Assembly: GCA_964391185.1 (NCBI GenBank)
Contig: CAYMIX010000011.1
Coordinates: forward strand, 1-30,592
Direction: 5' to 3'
DNA length: 30,592 bases
Source: JAKQEM01 sp964391185
GTDB taxonomy: Bacteria > Patescibacteriota > Gracilibacteria > Peribacterales > Peribacteraceae
The notes beneath the pieces were generated by a model. It made no database searches. It saw only the letters and a list, made by a program, of their open reading frames with translations, and was not told the origin of the DNA. The position numbers and the translations under genes were made by a program. The number at the start of each line of letters is the position of its first letter. The stretch's first letter is position 1. Shown here one piece after another: positions 15,032-21,917 of this stretch.

Positions 15032-15832
15032 TCACTGAAGACCCGATCCAATTGATGTGATTTTTACTTTTTTACTTCCGTCATCAGGTGTTGGGATTGC
15101 TTGTTTGAATGTGGAGAGCGGCTTTTCATCTTCTTCCAAAATATGATGTTCGACAATTTTTGTAGTTTTCTTTGGAGCGCTTACGCCGCTGATCGTTCCA
15201 TTGCTCAGCTCGATAACTTTTGCACCGAATTCTTTAGCAGTTTGTTCATTACGGCTGAAGAGAATCAGCGTCGTTCCTTTCTTGTGCATATTCAACAGTA
15301 ATTCTGTGACGATTTTTACCTGATCTGGGTCCAAGTGCATCAACGGTTCATCGGCAATCATAATCATTGGCGCTGTGATGATCGCGCGTGCAATTGCAAC
15401 CATACAGCGTTCGCTCATCGAAAGGTCTGTTGCAAGCGTGTTTGCTTTATTTGCAAGGTTCATACGTTTAAGTAAATCGCCTACGTTCCGGTTGATGACT
15501 GAAGTCGGCGCACCAAAGAGTTCTAGTGGCAGCGCAATATTTTCTGCAACGGTTGCGTGCTTCAGGAGCATTGGCTCTTGGAATATCACACCTAAGCGAC
15601 GGCGAAAGAGTTGGAGAATCGGAGCGGGGACTGCTTTGAGGTTTACACCGTCTACTTCGACTGATCCGGAAGTTGGGTCATCAGCGCGAATAAGGAGCCT
15701 GAGCAATGTAGATTTGCCACTGCCTCCTTCACCCACAATGCACAAACATTCCTTCGGTGGAATATGTAGGTTCACACCTGCTAGTACTTTGTTCTTCCCG
15801 AATGTTTTTGCCACGCTCTTGAGAGTCAGCAT
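15032..15832 (-). CDS. FtsE-like ABC ATPase with degenerate catalytic motifs
   Basis: 266 residues. Walker A is intact (GEGGSGKS, 34-41), as are the Q-loop (FQEP, Gln85) and Walker B (MIMIADEP, Glu162). The signature, normally LSGGEQ, reads LSMSER (137-142), and the H-loop His is replaced (LFSRNEQ, Arg194). A ~45-residue charged C-terminal tail follows the ATPase. The order of motifs and the VAIARAI stretch suit FtsE or LolD; FtsE partners the four-helix protein FtsX in division, but no FtsX lies nearby. Impaired ATP hydrolysis is an inference. Promoter: CTGACA, 17 bases, TACAAT, with the ATG 7 bases on. Confidence 0.8.
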   Translation of the reverse strand: MLTLKSVAKTFGKNKVLAGVNLHIPPKECLCIVGEGGSGKSTLLRLLIRADDPTSGSVEVDGVNLKAVPAPILQLFRRRLGVIFQEPMLLKHATVAENIALPLELFGAPTSVINRNVGDLLKRMNLANKANTLATDLSMSERCMVAIARAIITAPMIMIADEPLMHLDPDQVKIVTELLLNMHKKGTTLILFSRNEQTAKEFGAKVIELSNGTISGVSAPKKTTKIVEHHILEEDEKPLSTFKQAIPTPDDGSKKVKITSIGSGLQ

Positions 15833-15852
15833 GGCGATGATTGTACTCCGTA

Positions 15853-15887
15853 AGCTTTTGGCTGTCAGCTATCGGCTTTTAGCTTCT
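15853..15887 (-). repeat. Dispersed repeat copy R1 (inverted)
   Basis: Built of short units related to AGCTGAAAGCC, in the orientation opposite to copy R2 about 50 bases away. Together they bracket an AT-rich stretch between the FtsE-like gene and rsmG. Divergent copy. Confidence 0.6.
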
Positions 15888-15935
15888 GTAAGGAAATTAT
15901 TTTATTTGCAAGCATAATCAATTTTATATCGAATT

Positions 15936-15986
15936 AAAAAAATTCTGATCAGGAAGCTGAAAGCTGAAAGCCAAAACCTAAAAGCT
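15936..15986 (+). repeat. Dispersed repeat copy R2
   Basis: Matches copy R3 at 19259-19309 over 51 bases without gaps, with five differences, all transitions (by-eye count). The core is AAGCTGAAAGC units ending CCTAAAAGCT. Intergenic. Confidence 0.8.
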
Positions 15987-15987
15987 C

Positions 15988-16668
15988 CTAGAGCGGTTCC
16001 TTCTTCGCCATTCCCACTGCACGCGGATACATCTTTGATGTTGTCTCAGTTTTCTCGAACACGAGTAATTGCCTAGTACCCCAGTCGCCTCCGAGGTTAT
16101 ATTCATGCGATGCAATCAGTCTGCAATGGAGCGCACGCTGCGCACCGGCGCTGTGCATGAGTTCTTCATCGATGTGTACGCTTTTCCAGAGGACAATATT
16201 TCCCGTCGCAGTTGCAAAGGGAACGGTGTACTCGAGGAGCGTCGCGAGTGGTGCAACTGCGCGCGCTGTCACGACATGATATTTCTCACGGTACTTCGGT
16301 GACTGTCCGGCAGGCTCAGTGCGATCAGTAATCAGTTCGACATTTTTGATATTCATTTCTTTGATGATGCGCTTGATTGCCTCGATCTTTTTCCCGGTTG
16401 CATCGATACCCGCACATTGTACGTCTGGCAGAGCGAGGGAAAGAGGAAGCAATGGGAAGCCTCCTCCGGTACCAACATCGAGAATGCTTTTAGGAGAGGG
16501 GATTAACTTCTTTTCGATGAGCTCTAAAAATGCGAGCGAATCCAGTATGTTTCCGTACCAGCAAGCGTCTTCTGTGCGTAGAGCAGTCAGGTTTAACTTC
16601 GAGTTCTCTATGAGGAAAACACGCATAAGCTCTTTTAGCCGATTTTCAAGTTCGGGTGACAGTTGCAT
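15988..16668 (-). CDS. rsmG: 16S rRNA (guanine-N7) methyltransferase RsmG
   Basis: 226 residues. RsmG (GidB) methylates N7 of G527 in 16S rRNA with SAM. Visible motifs: KLNLTALR near the N-terminus, the SAM-binding loop ILDVGTGGGFPLLPL (about 62-76), and VVTARAVAPLATLLEY. The length is usual for the family, with a short basic tail. It is divergent from pyrE with 22 bases between starts, so the two promoters overlap; its own TAGACT box is 6 bases from the ATG. Confidence 0.93.
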   Translation of the reverse strand: MQLSPELENRLKELMRVFLIENSKLNLTALRTEDACWYGNILDSLAFLELIEKKLIPSPKSILDVGTGGGFPLLPLSLALPDVQCAGIDATGKKIEAIKRIIKEMNIKNVELITDRTEPAGQSPKYREKYHVVTARAVAPLATLLEYTVPFATATGNIVLWKSVHIDEELMHSAGAQRALHCRLIASHEYNLGGDWGTRQLLVFEKTETTSKMYPRAVGMAKKEPL

Positions 16669-16684
16669 TGGTCGAGTCTACAAT
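16656..16684 (+). promoter_or_regulatory. pyrE promoter
   Basis: GTGACA, 17 bases, TACAAT; the ATG is 6 bases downstream. It lies within the first codons of the divergent rsmG, so the two genes may interfere with each other. Confidence 0.65.
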
Positions 16685-16690
16685 TGAAAC

Positions 16691-17326
16691 ATGCCACACG
16701 GAACACGAATCGCAGAATACCTCCTCAATATCGGAGCAGTCCGCCTCTCCGTCCATCAGCCATTTACATGGACAAGCGGCATCAAATCGCCAATCTATTG
16801 CGATAACCGCATGGTTTACAGCCATCCGGAAGCTCGTTCATTCATCGTCGATGCGTTAGCTTCCCGCGTGAAAACGCTCCATGTTCAGCCAGATGTCATC
16901 GCCGGAACAGCTACCGCAGCTATCGGTTGGGCAGCACTCGTTGCAGACCGTCTTGGTCTTCCGTTTGTGTATGTTCGCAGCAAGCCAAAGGAACACGGAA
17001 CGCAGAAGCGTGTCGAAGGAGACCTTAAAGAAGGTACACATGTCGTGGTGATCGAAGATCTCATCTCTACTGGAGGAAGTGCTGCATCCACTGCTGAAGC
17101 ACTACGTACTGAAGGCAAAGCATTGGTGACGGATGTCGTCGCAATCTTCACCTACGAATTCGCTCTCGCAAATGAACGTGCGATGGAAAGCACATTGCAG
17201 TTCCACCCTCTCGCGCAGATTTCCACACTTCTCCAAGTAGCTCTCGACCAAGATCGCATCATGGAAGAAGAAGCGGAACTTATTCAGGACTTCGCGAAAG
17301 ATCCTCAGCATTGGAAGGGGCTGTAA
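16691..17326 (+). CDS. pyrE: Orotate phosphoribosyltransferase
   Basis: 211 residues. PyrE joins orotate to PRPP to make OMP in UMP synthesis. The N-terminal FTWTSGIKSPIYCDNR is the family's substrate loop, PDVIAGTATAAIGWAA is the hood region, RSKPKEHGTQKRVEG is the flexible catalytic loop, and VVVIEDLISTGGSA is the PRPP-binding motif. No other pyrimidine gene lies in the window, so the cell may use the enzyme for salvage or keep the pathway dispersed. Confidence 0.95.
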   Translation: MPHGTRIAEYLLNIGAVRLSVHQPFTWTSGIKSPIYCDNRMVYSHPEARSFIVDALASRVKTLHVQPDVIAGTATAAIGWAALVADRLGLPFVYVRSKPKEHGTQKRVEGDLKEGTHVVVIEDLISTGGSAASTAEALRTEGKALVTDVVAIFTYEFALANERAMESTLQFHPLAQISTLLQVALDQDRIMEEEAELIQDFAKDPQHWKGL

Positions 17327-17340
17327 GATGTGATTACTAA

Positions 17341-17368
17341 TTGTCATTTAAAGGATAATTCCTATAAT
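17341..17368 (+). promoter_or_regulatory. Promoter of the DUF5678-like/retropepsin pair
   Basis: TTGTCA (17341-17346), 16 bases, TATAAT (17363-17368); the ATG at 17377 is 8 bases downstream. A strong match and a leaderless layout. Confidence 0.75.
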
Positions 17369-17376
17369 GAGTATCT

Positions 17377-17547
17377 ATGCGTTATAAAAAAGCACATGCA
17401 GGCAAATGGGTAGCCGTAAAGGAAAATAAGGTTATTGCAGTGAGCAAGGACTTTAGCCCTTTGAAGAAAAAAGTTTCTACAAGGAAGGATGTTGCCTCTA
17501 TTAGATATGCCTTGGTACCTAAGGGTTTTATTACAGGAGTGCTATGA
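17377..17547 (+). CDS. Small DUF5678-like protein
   Basis: A basic 56-residue protein: GKWVAVKENKVIAVSKDFSP, then KKKVSTRKDVASIRYALVPKG. The WVAV-K-x-VIAV-KD pattern resembles DUF5678 proteins, tiny domains of unknown function often found beside protease genes. The TGA overlaps the next ATG (CTATGA), so it is coupled to the retropepsin-like gene. AT-rich compared with its neighbours, as is its partner, which hints at transfer as a cassette. Confidence 0.72.
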   Translation: MRYKKAHAGKWVAVKENKVIAVSKDFSPLKKKVSTRKDVASIRYALVPKGFITGVL

Positions 17548-17972
17548 AATATCCATATACTGAGTATGAAACTGGGAGAGGAAGAGTTATAACAAGACCA
17601 ACTATTCCAATAACTTTTGAGTACAATAAAATTTCGATCCCTGTGATAGATGCTTTAGTTGATACAGGTGCGGATCAGACGCTGTTGCCATTACAGTTTG
17701 CGTTAGAGTTCGGTTTCAAATTTAACTTACATAAGGATGGCGAAGTTTGGAGCGGTGCGGGCGGTGGAAAGTTCCGGGTATTCCCGTCTCCTAAACCTAT
17801 TCACTTTATTATTCCCGCTCAAAAAGGATTCAGAGCAATGGAATGGGATGGTGATGTATTTTTCACAATCAACCAGCCAACGATTCTTTTGGGACACCGC
17901 GGTTGTTTAGAAAATCTTAATCTTACTTTTAAAGGTAAGCAGAAAGTTCTTGAGATCATAGAAAGCAACTAA
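17544..17972 (+). CDS. Retropepsin-like aspartic protease
   Basis: 142 residues. The catalytic motif ALVDTGADQTLLP (Asp about residue 42) is the clan AA aspartyl protease signature; WSGAGGGKFRVF and ILLGHRGCLENLNLTF fit the flap and the hydrophobic-Gly (ILLG) region. A single domain would work as a homodimer, as in retroviral proteases. There is no signal peptide or membrane helix, so it is cytoplasmic. Coupled to the preceding DUF5678-like gene by an ATGA overlap. Substrate unknown; the small partner could be a substrate, inhibitor or targeting factor. Confidence 0.85.
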   Translation: MKYPYTEYETGRGRVITRPTIPITFEYNKISIPVIDALVDTGADQTLLPLQFALEFGFKFNLHKDGEVWSGAGGGKFRVFPSPKPIHFIIPAQKGFRAMEWDGDVFFTINQPTILLGHRGCLENLNLTFKGKQKVLEIIESN

Positions 17973-17975
17973 TCT

Positions 17976-18977
17976 CTAAAACTGCCCCAAAAACCTTGGA
18001 TCCCCTTCGTAGAATTGGCGAAGGTCAGTGATGCCATGTTTGATCATGATCAAGCGTTCAACACCGAAGCCGAAGGCAAAGCCTTGCCACTCATCAGGAT
18101 TGATTCCACCATTTTTTAGTACTGTCGGGTGAACCATTCCACAGCCGGCAACTTCGAGCCAGCGGCCGGTACCTGCTGCGTTTTTCCAACGCATATCTAC
18201 TTCCAAACCTGGTTCCACGAATGGGAAGTAACCTGTGCGGAAGCGGAATTCCACTTCGCCGCCAATCAGCTCTTGGAATCCTGCCATCATCACAGCCTTC
18301 ATGTTCGCGAGTGAAATATCTTTTCCTACCATCGAACCTTCGAACTGGTGGAACATTGGTGAGTGCGTAGCGTCGCTATCTTTGCGATACACGCGGCCAG
18401 GGCAAATCATCCGGAATGGTGGCTTGTGTGATTGCATGTAGTGGATCTGCACAGGGGATGTGTGCGTGCGCAGCACATGGTCCTTCATATCCTTTACCCA
18501 GAATGTGTCCTGCATATCACGCGCTGGGTGATCAGCAGGAATATTGAGCTTCGTGAAGTTGAATTCTTCAGACTCGACTTCGTTTCCGTGAGCAACATCG
18601 AATCCCATTCGTCCGAATACTTCTTCTACTTGGCGAATGAATTCGGGAATGAGGTGCAGGTGACCTTCGCCGTGGCGGACAGGGAGTTCGAGCGTGACAT
18701 CAATGCGATCTGTTTCAGCAATAGAAGAAAGCGAAGACTCCGCAAGCGCTCCGCGGCGTTCAGCAAAAGCCTGTTCGATTTTCTGTTTCCATTCATTGAG
18801 TGACCGTCCTTTCTCCTTTTTCTCTTCTGGGGAAAGGGTAGCGAGTTCTTTGAGTTCATTTGTGAGAACGCCCTGTTTGCGACCAAGCAAAGAAAGCTCT
18901 AGTGAATCTAACTCAGTTTCTGGAACAGACTGAATCTTTGAAAGATGTTCCTGCCAATCAATTGCAGATGTCGACAT
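17976..18977 (-). CDS. pheS: Phenylalanine-tRNA ligase alpha subunit
   Basis: 333 residues. The N-terminal coiled-coil (about 10-90) is followed by the class II core: THTSPVQIHYM (motif 2 entry), GRVYRKDSDATHSPMFHQFEG, FRTGYFPFVEPGLEVDM, and motif 3 GFAFGFGVERLIMIKHGI. It charges tRNA-Phe with PheT as an alpha2-beta2 complex, but pheT is not adjacent: the next gene is convergent with 3 bases between stops. Promoter ATGACA, 17 bases, TACAAT (18984-19012), with the ATG 6 bases downstream. Confidence 0.95.
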   Translation of the reverse strand: MSTSAIDWQEHLSKIQSVPETELDSLELSLLGRKQGVLTNELKELATLSPEEKKEKGRSLNEWKQKIEQAFAERRGALAESSLSSIAETDRIDVTLELPVRHGEGHLHLIPEFIRQVEEVFGRMGFDVAHGNEVESEEFNFTKLNIPADHPARDMQDTFWVKDMKDHVLRTHTSPVQIHYMQSHKPPFRMICPGRVYRKDSDATHSPMFHQFEGSMVGKDISLANMKAVMMAGFQELIGGEVEFRFRTGYFPFVEPGLEVDMRWKNAAGTGRWLEVAGCGMVHPTVLKNGGINPDEWQGFAFGFGVERLIMIKHGITDLRQFYEGDPRFLGQF

Positions 18978-19312
18978 GCGGTGATTGTATCGAAGATTGC
19001 CAAACGTGTCATGGGTACCTAAATGTCATGGTGAGCGGAGACGAACCATACTGCTGAACATCCATGGGATTATTGCCCTTTCTTTTGCTCGTCCAAAAGA
19101 AAGGGCGAAAGAAAAGGACGCGCCGCCGAGCTCCCACTCCGCCCGGCCCCGCGACTTCCTCAGCGATGCCGCCTCGGTTACGGCAATCGCTTCGTCGTCG
19201 AAACGATCGGAGCCTCCCCCTACACCCCCGCGCGGCGTCGCCCCTCCGGTTCATGTTAAAAAAAATTCCGATCAAGAAGCTGAAAGCCGAAAGCTGAAAC
19301 CTAAAAGCTTCG
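18978..19312. other. GC-rich intergenic region with 12-bp inverted repeat
   Basis: Beyond the pheS promoter I see no gene. GCCCTTTCTTTT (19075-19086) and its exact complement (19095-19106) flank GCTCGTCC; purine-rich GAAAGAAAAGG follows, then about 130 bases of G/C-rich sequence unlike the rest of the window, then copy R3 of the dispersed repeat. Open frames through it are Arg/Pro-rich artefacts of composition. Confidence 0.6.
19259..19309 (+). repeat. Dispersed repeat copy R3
   Basis: 51 bases aligned without gaps to copy R2, with five transitions. It runs up to the 3' end of the downstream convergent membrane-protein gene. Confidence 0.8.
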
Positions 19313-19675
19313 TCAATACTGTAGCGCCGCTTCCACCAATATAAACACCAAGAATATCATCACTCCTATCCACCATGTGAGAATTCCCAACATATGGAAG
19401 AGGAAGATAAGCACGATTGCGAGCCCGACGAAGATTCCTTGTCGTAAGGAAACCGAGAGAATTTTCCCTTCATCCCAAGCGTGGAGTGGAAACCATTTCC
19501 AGAGAGCGAAGAAGAGGAGCGTCATCACTGATGTCACCATCAAGAGCAAGCTCGCGAAGAATGCTGGCAAGGCTTGGCCAGGCGATGTCAGTGGGCTCAC
19601 ATGAAATATTACTGCGATGAAAGAAGTGATTGATAAGAGAGCTGCGACGATGATTGAGTATAGAAGGGTAGTCAT
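19313..19675 (-). CDS. Small multi-pass membrane protein
   Basis: 120 residues with four hydrophobic helices (about 3-25, 35-60, 80-97, 99-118) and a short loop KWFPLHAWDEGK. No family recognised. TACAAT lies 11 bases upstream of the ATG (AATACT at 8). It lies between the uracil-DNA glycosylase gene and the GC-rich spacer. Confidence 0.62.
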   Translation of the reverse strand: MTTLLYSIIVAALLSITSFIAVIFHVSPLTSPGQALPAFFASLLLMVTSVMTLLFFALWKWFPLHAWDEGKILSVSLRQGIFVGLAIVLIFLFHMLGILTWWIGVMIFLVFILVEAALQY

Positions 19676-19718
19676 GGTGTGGAAGTATTGTAGTAAGGAG
19701 GTAAGGCAGCCTCCTGCC

Positions 19719-20291
19719 TTACTTCGTTACATCCTTACTCCTTCTTTTTAAAAATTCTCCCAGCGCTTTGAAGTCATCATACAGTGCCTGGCGGAGGTTT
19801 GGGTTGTGGAGCGCAGCAGCAGGATGATAAATCGGGAAGATCGTCACGCCATCACCGAGTGTTTGAGCTTTGCCATGGGCATCCGTAATACTCATTTTGG
19901 TAAAGAACGTCGTGAGTGCATGACGACCCAGTGGTGCGATTACTTTTGGTTTGATAGCTGCAAGTTCCATCTGAAGGAATGGAAGACACGCAGCTTTTTC
20001 TTCTGGTGTTGGGTCACGGTTCTCTGGCGGACGAAACTTTACGACATTGGTGATGTACACATCTTCTCGCTTGAGTCCGATAGTGCCGAGGAGTTCATCG
20101 AGGAATTTTCCTGCAGGTCCGACAAACGGAATTCCCTGTTCATCTTCGCGTTGGCCTGGTGCTTCACCGACAAAGACAATATCTGCATTCGGGTTTCCAT
20201 GACCCATGACAGGGTTTGCAGTCTTTGTTAATTCGATTCCTTTCCAGGACTTAAGTTTCTCATGCACGGCAGTAAGTGTCGGAGCTGTCAT
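19719..20291 (-). CDS. Family-4-like uracil-DNA glycosylase lacking most Fe-S ligands
   Basis: 190 residues. Motif A is GEAPGQREDEQGIPFVGPAGKFLD, characteristic of family 4 thermostable UDGs that excise uracil from DNA. Also seen: YITNVVKFRPPENRDPTPEE and motif B-like PIYHPAAAL. Family 4 enzymes bind a 4Fe-4S cluster through four cysteines. Here the CxxC pair is Ser15 and Gly18, the third position (VVKC in the family) is Phe86, and only Cys102 remains, so the cluster is probably absent. The ATG at 20291 is chosen over 20309 because the latter lies upstream of the transcription start implied by TTGGAG, 16 bases, TATGCT. Confidence 0.9.
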   Translation of the reverse strand: MTAPTLTAVHEKLKSWKGIELTKTANPVMGHGNPNADIVFVGEAPGQREDEQGIPFVGPAGKFLDELLGTIGLKREDVYITNVVKFRPPENRDPTPEEKAACLPFLQMELAAIKPKVIAPLGRHALTTFFTKMSITDAHGKAQTLGDGVTIFPIYHPAAALHNPNLRQALYDDFKALGEFLKRRSKDVTK

Positions 20292-20316
20292 TGGCGGACA
20301 GCATAGCATGGCTCAT

Positions 20317-21405
20317 CTATTCTCCAATTTGTTCATTTAATGCGCTGACCACGATTTCAATAATTTGTTGATTCGAAATAAACGGGGCGTTGCCTTTTGG
20401 ATAACGAGGCGCACCAATAATGGTATTGCCGCCACCCCAACGAGCGTCCAGCATTTTCTGATCTGTTATTCTTTGAGTTTGCTTGATTTGTAACTCAACC
20501 TTATTTAAAGCCTCACTAACTTTTACTAATCCGAGATCATTCACGAATCCAGATAATTTAATTGTCCACTTAGACTTTCCATCATGGAAAATAATACATG
20601 CGCAATCTTTATCGTTCTGATGACTCAAGATGGTGTATTCAACTTCGTAGATGCCTGAGTCCGGTGCTTGGACGAAGTGAACAGATTGCCCATTACGTAA
20701 TGGTGTTTTTTTGTGAACATCCATGTGTGCAGGCATGTCCGAGCTGTCGCGGAACAACGCATACCGATCGATCTTACGAAGGGCATTTTCAGTGAAATCA
20801 ATGTAATCGATTGTGCTCCATCTATTGCGCTGCTTTAGATCACGTTCATCTTGCATTAGCCAATGTATGCGTTGTCGAGTTTCACTAATAGTTTCACTGG
20901 GCAATCCTGTTAATTCTTCATAGCCGAAGCCATAACTGTCGATATTCCCTTCTACAATCATCAGAGGTTGGATACGCTTAAATAAGCGTTCATCGTGCGC
21001 GATAAGGTCTGCATTCATTAACGCCCATGAACCAAATACTGTATCTGCATCAGGATCATTTCCAATGATGGTATTACCAAGCGCCGTGATAATGCGTGTT
21101 CGAGCTAGACTTGTAGCTTGGACACATGTGGAATCCGTAATTTGTCGTACACAATCTTCGTGATGATCGAGTGAGAAAATGCCGCGCTTTTTATCGTAAA
21201 AGGGCCCCCGGGCTGCACCATCAAGAAAAATATGATCATGCGGATGATTTTCATCTTCCAGTTCTTGTCGTGAACGTGAAAGGCCTCGAACCATCAATAA
21301 GCGATTTCCTTTTTCTAAATGGTCCCGTCTAAAAATTGCCTTGTGTTGATTACCTTCGAACGTTTTGTATTCAATCCCGTATCTGTCAGGCAAATTTGGT
21401 GCCAT
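20317..21405 (-). CDS. DHH-type phosphoesterase-like protein
   Basis: 362 residues. The N-terminal half contains HIFLDGAARG, FSLDHHEDC (the DHH motif) and GNDPDADTVFGSWAL, matching the metal-binding motifs of DHH phosphoesterases (RecJ, NrnA, pyrophosphatase relatives). Near the C-terminus ARWGGGNTIIGAPR recalls the GGGH loop of DHHA1, with Asn in place of His. The middle is unusual and long. It might be a nucleotidase or an odd exopolyphosphatase-like enzyme; the substrate is unknown. Promoter: TTGACC, 16 bases, TATAAA (21412-21439), with the ATG 6 bases on. Confidence 0.72.
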   Translation of the reverse strand: MAPNLPDRYGIEYKTFEGNQHKAIFRRDHLEKGNRLLMVRGLSRSRQELEDENHPHDHIFLDGAARGPFYDKKRGIFSLDHHEDCVRQITDSTCVQATSLARTRIITALGNTIIGNDPDADTVFGSWALMNADLIAHDERLFKRIQPLMIVEGNIDSYGFGYEELTGLPSETISETRQRIHWLMQDERDLKQRNRWSTIDYIDFTENALRKIDRYALFRDSSDMPAHMDVHKKTPLRNGQSVHFVQAPDSGIYEVEYTILSHQNDKDCACIIFHDGKSKWTIKLSGFVNDLGLVKVSEALNKVELQIKQTQRITDQKMLDARWGGGNTIIGAPRYPKGNAPFISNQQIIEIVVSALNEQIGE

Positions 21406-21411
21406 ATAGTT

Positions 21412-21439
21412 TTTATACTCTATTATTTTAAATGGTCAA
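21412..21439 (-). promoter_or_regulatory. Promoter of the DHH-type gene
   Basis: TTGACC (21434-21439), 16 bases, TATAAA (21412-21417) on the minus strand; the ATG is 6 bases downstream. Confidence 0.7.
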
Positions 21440-21542
21440 ATCAGTCCGACCCTCCTTTATAAGAGTGTCAAATCCCATTGTCTAGACGTATTCGAGATGG
21501 TAGCCTTCGCGGGCTCTTCGTTGAGCATCGCGCGGTTTTAGT

Positions 21543-21620
21543 GCACCCGTAGTTCAGCCCGGATAGAACGCCAGATTGCGGATCTGGAAGTCGTAGGTTC
21601 AAATCCTGCCGGGTGCACCA
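21543..21620 (+). tRNA. tRNA-Arg (anticodon GCG)
   Basis: A full cloverleaf: acceptor GCACCCG/CGGGTGC, D arm GTTC...GAAC, anticodon stem CCAGA/TCTGG with loop TTGCGGA, T arm with GGTTCAAATCC, and an encoded CCA end. The anticodon GCG reads CGC/CGU arginine codons. Most bacteria use ACG (inosine) here instead. Confidence 0.93.
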
Positions 21621-21630
21621 TATACCACTC

Positions 21631-21702
21631 GTCCCGCAATTACGGGACTCGGGTACATGGCACGCCAAGTACCTTTGGGGCCTGCCCCGTACCGATGCGG
21701 GG
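21631..21702. other. Hairpin-rich spacer between tRNA genes
   Basis: GTCCCG-CAATTA-CGGGAC (21631-21648), then GGTAC/GTACC, then CCCCG/CGGGG (21685-21702) followed by GTATTTATC. The last could serve as a terminator for tRNA-Arg. The GTCCCG/CGGGAC ends match those of the 36-bp palindrome at 695-730. Confidence 0.5.
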
Positions 21703-21761
21703 GTATTTATCTTTCAGCCATCGGTCGATTATTATTTCGCGGCGTAGACCGCATCTGGTGC

Positions 21762-21838
21762 GGGGCTGTAGCTCAGCTGGCTAGAGCGCTTCCATGGCAT
21801 GGAAGAGGTCGAGAGTTCGAATCTCTTCAGCTCCACCA
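21762..21838 (+). tRNA. tRNA-Ala (anticodon GGC)
   Basis: Acceptor GGGGCTG/CAGCTCC, D arm GCTC...GAGC, anticodon stem CTTCC/GGAAG with loop ATGGCAT, T arm GAGAGTTCGAATCTCTT, and an encoded CCA. Anticodon GGC reads GCC/GCU alanine codons. A weak ACCT/AGGT hairpin with seven T follows. Confidence 0.95.
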
Positions 21839-21917
21839 CCTAAAACTCTCGAGGTAGGTTTTTTTGTATACAAATTTTATACAATATTTATTCGTTCGAT
21901 CTGGTACAACTATCTCC

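Noticed and set aside
19064..19297. Overlapping ORFs on both strands in the GC-rich spacer
   Set aside because: Their products are Arg/Pro-rich on both strands, lack upstream signals and span the inverted repeat, as expected from GC-rich noncoding DNA.
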